A stretch of DNA of 9,315 nucleotides, taken from positions 1-9,315 of the forward strand of contig DAHUZD010000099.1 of assembly GCA_027306745.1 (NCBI GenBank), written 5' to 3'. Each line of letters begins with the position of its first letter. The first letter of the stretch is position 1. Both the position numbers and the translations under genes were made by a program. This DNA comes from Acidobacteriaceae bacterium (GTDB lineage Bacteria > Acidobacteriota > Terriglobia > Terriglobales > Acidobacteriaceae). Below the pieces are notes generated by a model that did no database searches, was not told the DNA's origin, and saw only the letters and a list, made by a program, of their open reading frames with translations. Below are positions 5,017 through 9,315 of this stretch, piece by piece.

Positions 5017-8000
5017 CTATCCCAGCAGCCCGCCCACAATCTCAGGCGCACTGGCCAAGGCGGCTTCCAACTGGCTGGCATCCTTGCCGCCGGCCTCGGC
5101 CATGTCGGGGCGTCCACCGCCGGAGCCACCGACTTTCTGCGCCAGTTGCCCGATGATTTTACCCGCCTGCACGCGGCTGGTCAGGTCTTTGGTGACGCCG
5201 ACGATCAGCGCGACTTTGTCCTCTTGCGCGCCGCCGAGGACAACGACGCCCGATCCAATCTGATTGCGGAGGTTATCGACCAGCGTGCGCATCTGGTTGC
5301 GGTCGAGCGCGTCCACACGCTGGGCCAGCACCTTGATGCCCTTTACTTCGACGGCCTGCGCGGCGGCCTGCTTCACTTGGCCTGCGGCAGACTTCATGCG
5401 CGCTTCATCCAACTCGCGACGCAGCCGCTTAAGTTCTTCCTCCTGCGCGGAGAGCTTTTGTTGCAGCGCCTCTGCTGGGGAGAGCGCATCATTTTTGCCT
5501 GCGATCTGCTCGGCCAGTTTGGTGACGGCAAAGTCGCGGCGAAATTCCTCCAGCGCGCCCGTTCCGGTAATGGCCTCGATCCGCCGCACGCCTGACGACA
5601 CGCTGCCCTCACTGACGATCTTGACCAGACCGATCTCGCCCGTGGCCGCCGTGTGCGTGCCGCCGCAGAGTTCGGTGGAGAAGTCGCCGATTTTCACCAC
5701 GCGCACACGCTCGCCATACTTTTCGCCAAAGAGAGCCATCGCGTGATACTCGTTCACGGCAACGTCGATGGGGACATCTTCGATCGTCTCCACGCGATTG
5801 TTGGCGAGAACATTTTTGTTGATGAGATTTTCAAGGTCCTGCAATTCTTCGTCGGCCACCTGCGTGAAGTGGGAAAAGTCAAAGCGCAGGCGCGTGGGAT
5901 CGTTCAACGACCCAGCTTGCTTGACGTGCGTGCCCAGCGTTTCCCGCAGTGCCGCGTGCAGCAGGTGCGTGCCGGTGTGATTACGCATGGTTGCCGTGCG
6001 GAATTCATTGTCCACGACGGCGTTCAGCCTGTCGCCAAGGCGAATCGTCTGCTTGGCCGTGACCTTATGCGCAAAGACGCCTTGCACGGGCTTCGAGCAG
6101 CCGTGGACATCGGCGACGGTAACGTTGCCATCGTCAGAGAGCAGCCAGCCGTGGTCGCCAACCTGGCCGCCGGAGTCGGCGTAAAAAGGCGTGTGGTCGA
6201 GGACGATCTCCGCGGCATCGCCGGGCTGAAGTACTTGCACGCCCACGCCGTCTTTCACCAGCGCGAGCACTTCGCAGCCGGTCGAGTTGCGCTGGTTGTA
6301 GCCCTCGAAGATGGTCTTGGGCAGTTCACGATAAACCGGGCTGGCCGTGGCTTTGGAGCCACCTTTCCATGAAGCGCGCGCACGGGCCTGTTCTTCGGCT
6401 CGTGCGCGCTCAAAGCCTTCCATGTCGAAGGTGATGCCCGCATCGCGCGCCGCATCGACCATAAAATCCAGCGGCAAGCCGTAGGTTTCGTAGAAGTGAA
6501 AGGCAATTTCACCTCTCAGTCTAAGTTTGTAGCGGGTCTCCTCATAGGCTTGCTTAAAATCATCTGCCTGTTGGTCGCCAAGTGCTTTACGGATTTTTTC
6601 GTCAAGCCTTGGCAAGCGGTGTGAGAAAAACTCCTCATAAGCAGCCCGCGTGGCTTTTATCGTTCTGCCTTTGGTAGCACCATCAATTCCTTCGAATTCA
6701 TTTATTGCATTGTGCAGAGCTTCAAGAAATGAACTCTCAACAGGCCCACACGTATCTGGATCTACATACTCAGCAAGACGTTTGAGCCCCAAGCGTATTC
6801 CTGCCGTGGACCTGATGTAGCACTCCATGAATTCATTTTCGAGTTTTTCGTTGCCCGTTTTAAGCGTGCGCGCAAACTGTTCCTCTTCGGCGAGAACGAC
6901 TTTCGCCACGCGCTCAGCGGAATCCTTGAGTTCTGGATATGCCACTTGCATTACATCGCGGACGGCAAAGACCATCTCATGCAGAAAGGATTTTTCCTGC
7001 CCAAGCACCCCCCCGTGGCGAATCGCGCGACGAAGAATTTTGCGTAGGACGTAGCCACGACCTTCATTTGCTGGCAATACACCATCCGAAATCAAAAATG
7101 TCGCTGCCCGCGCATGATCGGCGATGATTTTTAAGGATGAATTCTTCTGTAAATCTGCTATCCACATCTCCTTTTCCGATCTTCCACCGCTCGGCGGAAC
7201 TCTTAAACCGCCAGACGCACGAACTCTAATTAGCGGTTTTTCAAGGCCCACCAAATCTGCCGCCTTCTCAATCAGGGGCACAAACAAGTCCGTATCAAAG
7301 TTCGACAACTTGCCTTGCAGCACGGCGGCGAGGCGTTCCAAGCCCGCGCCCGTATCGACGCAGGGTTTGGGCAGCGGTGTTAGTTTTCCGTCGGCACTCC
7401 GGTCAAACTGCATAAAGACCAGATTCCAGATTTCGACGTAGCGCGCGTCATCTTCGCCGAAGGGCAAATCACTTCCCGATGTTTCCGCGGCTTCAATACC
7501 CATGTCGTAATAGATTTCGCTGCATGGGCCGCAGGGGCCGGTCTCACCCATCTGCCAGAAGTTATCTTTGGCTCCCAGCTCAAAGATTCGCTCTTTGGCC
7601 ACGCCCACGTCGAGCCAGAATTGGTAGGCCTCGGCATCACGGGCGACGCCGTTCTCTCCCTTGAAGATCGTCACGTAGAGCTTGTCTTTGGGCAGGCCGA
7701 ACCAATCCTTGGACGTGACCAGTTCCCAGGCATAAGCGATGGCTTCTTTTTTGAAGTAGTCGCCAAAGCTGAAGTTGCCGAGCATCTCAAAAAAAGTGTG
7801 GTGGCGGCGCGTGAAGCCGACGTTCTCCAGATCGTTGTGCTTGCCCCCGGCGCGGACGCACTTCTGCGCGGTAGTGGCGCGCGTGTAGGCGCGTTTTTCC
7901 GCGCCAAGAAAGACGTCCTTGAACTGGTTCATGCCTGCGTTGGTAAACAGTAGCGTGGGGTCATTGTGCGGCACCAGAGAGGAGGAGTGAACGCGGGTGT

Positions 8001-8079
8001 GTCCCTTGCCCTCAAAGAACTTCAGGAACATTTCCCGGATTGCGGCACCGGACATGGGAGGATTTTGCTTGCTGGACAT
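5017..8079 (-). CDS. alaS: Alanine--tRNA ligase with two in-frame insertions
   Basis: Charges tRNA-Ala with alanine using ATP in the cytoplasm. The ATG at 8079 is supported by GGAAG at 8089-8085 and by the start of the class II core. Visible landmarks: the N-terminal catalytic core at about 10-250 with FTNAGMNQF (45-53), [21 protein letters not shown] (67-87), [10 protein letters not shown] (101-110) and [10 protein letters not shown] (179-188). The tRNA-binding region follows with [18 protein letters not shown] (319-336). The editing domain has the HTGTH zinc motif (701-705) and CGGTH (805-809). A coiled-coil stretch lies at about 865-900, and the C-Ala domain has [12 protein letters not shown] (987-998). 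All key motifs are intact, so it should be active. Length is 1020 residues against about 876 in E. coli. The excess is mostly at about 281-312 and 416-521 (separate entries), in DNA of lower GC. Two copies of one repeat element bracket the gene. Confidence 0.97.
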   Translation of the reverse strand: MSSKQNPPMSGAAIREMFLKFFEGKGHTRVHSSSLVPHNDPTLLFTNAGMNQFKDVFLGAEKRAYTRATTAQKCVRAGGKHNDLENVGFTRRHHTFFEMLGNFSFGDYFKKEAIAYAWELVTSKDWFGLPKDKLYVTIFKGENGVARDAEAYQFWLDVGVAKERIFELGAKDNFWQMGETGPCGPCSEIYYDMGIEAAETSGSDLPFGEDDARYVEIWNLVFMQFDRSADGKLTPLPKPCVDTGAGLERLAAVLQGKLSNFDTDLFVPLIEKAADLVGLEKPLIRVRASGGLRVPPSGGRSEKEMWIADLQKNSSLKIIADHARAATFLISDGVLPANEGRGYVLRKILRRAIRHGGVLGQEKSFLHEMVFAVRDVMQVAYPELKDSAERVAKVVLAEEEQFARTLKTGNEKLENEFMECYIRSTAGIRLGLKRLAEYVDPDTCGPVESSFLEALHNAINEFEGIDGATKGRTIKATRAAYEEFFSHRLPRLDEKIRKALGDQQADDFKQAYEETRYKLRLRGEIAFHFYETYGLPLDFMVDAARDAGITFDMEGFERARAEEQARARASWKGGSKATASPVYRELPKTIFEGYNQRNSTGCEVLALVKDGVGVQVLQPGDAAEIVLDHTPFYADSGGQVGDHGWLLSDDGNVTVADVHGCSKPVQGVFAHKVTAKQTIRLGDRLNAVVDNEFRTATMRNHTGTHLLHAALRETLGTHVKQAGSLNDPTRLRFDFSHFTQVADEELQDLENLINKNVLANNRVETIEDVPIDVAVNEYHAMALFGEKYGERVRVVKIGDFSTELCGGTHTAATGEIGLVKIVSEGSVSSGVRRIEAITGTGALEEFRRDFAVTKLAEQIAGKNDALSPAEALQQKLSAQEEELKRLRRELDEARMKSAAGQVKQAAAQAVEVKGIKVLAQRVDALDRNQMRTLVDNLRNQIGSGVVVLGGAQEDKVALIVGVTKDLTSRVQAGKIIGQLAQKVGGSGGGRPDMAEAGGKDASQLEAALASAPEIVGGLLG
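6517..6834 (-). other. Large in-frame insertion in AlaRS (about residues 416-521)
   Basis: Between the conserved FARTL (402-406) and the conserved YETYG (530-534), typical AlaRS enzymes have about 25-30 residues; here there are over 120. The extra stretch is rich in charged residues and Ala/Leu, looks mostly alpha-helical, and contains only two Cys and no recognisable enzymatic, intein or zinc motif. The reading frame is kept and downstream motifs are intact. Hand-counted GC for 6541-6840 is 139 of 300 (46%), against 187 of 300 (62%) for 6181-6480 in the same gene. The exact boundaries are uncertain by several residues. Confidence 0.75.
7144..7239 (-). other. Small Gly/Pro-rich in-frame insertion in AlaRS (about residues 281-312)
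   Basis: Between the end of the catalytic core ([13 protein letters not shown]) and SSLKIIADH, AlaRS usually has a short linker of roughly 10 residues. Here about 32 residues occur, including [18 protein letters not shown]. The DNA contains a hairpin at 7190-7214: CTCGGCGG pairs with CCGCCAG through seven pairs with one bulged base and a 10-base loop. This resembles palindromic elements known to insert in frame in some bacterial genes, but membership of any such family is not shown here. Confidence 0.6.
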
Positions 8080-8135
8080 GATTGCTTCCAGTTTAACAAC
8101 TGCGACGTTTGAGCAGGTATTGTTCGCGGTACGGA

Positions 8136-8407
8136 ACCGCAGATCCCTCCACGCAGCGAGTCCTTCTGAACGGAGTCCGCGAAGGTGGATGCAGTGAAGA
8201 ATCCAGAGAATACTGGCTGCATCGATTCAGCCCTCACCCGCTGGATTCTTCGCTGCGCTCAGAATGACTCAGCGCAGAGTGGAAATTCCCACACCACACA
8301 TACTCTGTCCTTCCGGACGAAAACAACGCACCGCAACACTTTGTCATTCCGAGCGCAGCGCAGTGAGTGAGCCTGTTCGAGCATAGCCGAGGGAAGGAAT
8401 CTGCGGT
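8136..8407. repeat. Modular MITE/REP-like intergenic element, copy 2
   Basis: Fills most of the 367-base gap between recX and alaS and has the same orientation as copy 1. The ends ACCGCAGATCCC (8136-8147) and GGAATCTGCGGT (8396-8407) are inverted repeats matching at 11 of 12 positions. The long internal inverted repeat lies at 8159-8269. The small nested hairpin survives with two substitutions (GTCCGC against GTGGAT, 8174-8189) that both leave G-U pairs. A short extra palindrome, GCGGT-5 bases-ACCGC, spans the left boundary at 8126-8140. No clear target-site duplication is visible. No convincing alaS promoter was found between the element and the alaS start, so alaS transcription may begin inside the element or upstream of it. 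Confidence 0.75.
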
Positions 8408-8446
8408 GGTCTTGAATGCAGTGCCATCCAAAACAAAACGTGTGCG

Positions 8447-9010
8447 CTACTCCGGCGTACCTGCGTCCTCGTCCAAGGCCTCGATGGCTTCCAGCGCCTC
8501 TTCTGGTGCGTTCCACTGTTTGAGCACCTGGAAGATGCTACCCGTGCGAAAGCCAGCACGCACCAGCATGCGCACCACGCGTGCGGTCTGTTTTTCATCT
8601 TTTGGCGGAGCGATGCGCTTACGCTCCAAGTAGCGCCGGATCTGCGTTGGTTCCGGCAGGTTGGCGTAGGCGGCATCCAGCGTCTGCGTGACGATTTCTC
8701 CACGAACGCCGCGCTGCATCAAGTCCTGCTGCACGCGGCGGCGTCCAAATTTTTCATTTTCCTGGCGCAGGCGAGTGTAAGTGCTGGCGTAGGCGGCGTC
8801 GTCCAGATATTTTTGTTCGGTCAGCTTGGCCAGCACGGCGGCGACCTTGATTTCGCCCGGCTCGCCCAGCTCCACGCGCGCACGCAGCAGACGCTTTAGC
8901 TCTGAGACGGTGCGCATTTTTCGGGCCAGCGCGCGCACGGCCACTTCATACAGGGCCTCCACCTCCAGCGGAGCTTTTTCTTTGCGCGTGCGCTTGGATG
9001 CGAAGGCCAT
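8447..9010 (-). CDS. recX: Regulatory protein RecX
   Basis: A 187-residue RecX family protein. RecX binds RecA filaments and limits RecA recombinase and co-protease activity. The family pattern is visible: EALYEVAVRALARKMRTVSELKRLL at about 18-42 (the A-x-x-x-L-x-x-[KR]-x-[RS]-[ST]-x-x-E-L first repeat), KLTEQKYLDDAAYASTYTRLR at 62-82 (the YLDD-x-x-[FY]-A signature), and KFGRRRVQQDLMQRGV at 87-102. Later helices repeat the three-helix unit. The basic N-terminal leader (KRTRKEK) is typical of a longer RecX; E. coli RecX is 166 residues. The ATG at 9010 lies 14 bases after the ppa stop, so the two are probably cotranscribed. No recA is in the window. The product name is secure. Confidence 0.9.
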   Translation of the reverse strand: MAFASKRTRKEKAPLEVEALYEVAVRALARKMRTVSELKRLLRARVELGEPGEIKVAAVLAKLTEQKYLDDAAYASTYTRLRQENEKFGRRRVQQDLMQRGVRGEIVTQTLDAAYANLPEPTQIRRYLERKRIAPPKDEKQTARVVRMLVRAGFRTGSIFQVLKQWNAPEEALEAIEALDEDAGTPE

Positions 9011-9024
9011 GATGGTTACCGCTG

Positions 9025-9315
9025 CTAGACCTTGGCGGTGAGGATTTTTTGAGACTTGCTTTCCACAAAGCGCTCGGCAGACTCGACGATGACCGAGCGG
9101 GCATAGGCGGCGTCGCGCCAGCCCTTGACTTCCACGCGCTTGCCTTCCAAATCCTTGTAGATGGCGAAGAAGTGGGTAATCTCACGCAGCATGTGGGGGT
9201 AAATTTCCGAATAGTTCCACACATCGTTGTAGCGCGGATTGCCCTTGCCCACAGCCAGAATTTTTTCGTCGGGAATGCCATGGTCCAGCATCTCCAGCAC
9301 GCCGATGGGGCGCAC
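9025..9315 (-). CDS. ppa: Inorganic pyrophosphatase, C-terminal part (partial)
   Basis: The last 96 codons of a class I (family I) soluble pyrophosphatase, cut by the right edge of the window. It splits pyrophosphate into two phosphates and so drives reactions such as tRNA charging and DNA synthesis. Compared with the E. coli enzyme, RPIGVLEMLD and DEKILAV give the metal and substrate residues equivalent to Asp97 (local residue 11), Asp102 (16) and Lys104 (18). HFFAIYKDLEGK carries the equivalents of Tyr141 and Lys142. The C-terminal helix region with GWRDAAYAR follows. The GTG codon at 9315 is an internal Val, not a start: the N-terminal half with the remaining metal ligands must lie beyond the window. 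recX follows 14 bases downstream. Confidence 0.93.
   Translation of the reverse strand: MRPIGVLEMLDHGIPDEKILAVGKGNPRYNDVWNYSEIYPHMLREITHFFAIYKDLEGKRVEVKGWRDAAYARSVIVESAERFVESKSQKILTAKV

Noticed and set aside
5653..6372. Long plus-strand open frame opposite alaS, and similar open frames over the amidase and recX
   Set aside because: They are antisense to strongly supported genes, have no recognisable domains and show the skewed composition of shadow frames in GC-rich DNA.
6517..6834. Intein in alaS
   Set aside because: The segment is too short, lacks a Cys/Ser at the first junction and a His-Asn before the second, and has no intein block motifs.
7008..7014. Run of seven C's (seven G's in the alaS coding strand) as a phase-variation tract
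   Set aside because: It encodes part of the conserved RHGGVLG stretch of an essential enzyme, where slippage would be lethal; the frame is intact.
5017..8079. Frameshift or decay of alaS as the reason for its unusual length
   Set aside because: All catalytic, editing and C-Ala motifs lie in one open frame in the right order.
9313..9315. GTG at the right edge as a start codon for pyrophosphatase
   Set aside because: Homology shows that the sequence begins in the middle of the enzyme (RPIGVLEM), so this is an internal valine.

Overview
The window looks like chromosomal DNA from a member of the Acidobacteriota, probably the Terriglobia/Acidobacteriaceae. This is an inference from four things: the style of the lipoprotein beta-propeller, a bacillithiol-type deacetylase next to a fluoride channel, the recX-alaS-amidase order, and intergenic repeats built on a GTCATTCYGAGCG-type core. 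No rRNA or other taxonomic marker is present, so the assignment is moderate. No tRNA, CRISPR array, insertion sequence or phage gene was seen.

Layout. Positions 1-96 (minus) hold the first 32 codons of a homocysteine S-methyltransferase-domain protein, transcribed divergently from what follows. Positions 227-2896 (plus) hold a compact run: a secreted beta-propeller-like lipoprotein, the fluoride channel crcB/fluC, and a PIG-L family deacetylase of BshB1 type. Positions 2897-3154 are a short gap with two inverted repeats between convergent transcripts. From 3155 to the end, everything is on the minus strand. In transcription order this is inorganic pyrophosphatase (ppa, C-terminal half only, cut by the window edge), recX, alaS and a periplasmic N-acetylmuramoyl-L-alanine amidase. 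ppa and recX are 14 bases apart and are probably cotranscribed. recX/alaS and alaS/amidase are each separated by about 370-425 bases, and most of that space is a copy of the same repeat element.

Functionally the genes are housekeeping: pyrophosphate removal, control of RecA, alanyl-tRNA synthesis, cell-wall cleavage, fluoride export and low-molecular-weight thiol synthesis. They do not form one pathway.

Two things stand out. First, alaS encodes 1020 residues, well above the usual 870-900. The surplus lies mainly in two in-frame insertions: a short Gly/Pro-rich one near residues 281-312 and a helical, charged one of about 95 extra residues near 416-521. The stretch that holds both (about 6517-7260) is clearly poorer in GC than the coding sequence beside it, so alaS looks like a mosaic. 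Second, a roughly 270-310 bp modular element with imperfect terminal inverted repeats occurs as two direct copies that bracket alaS (4679-4990 and 8136-8407). I found no clearly new defence or biosynthetic system.
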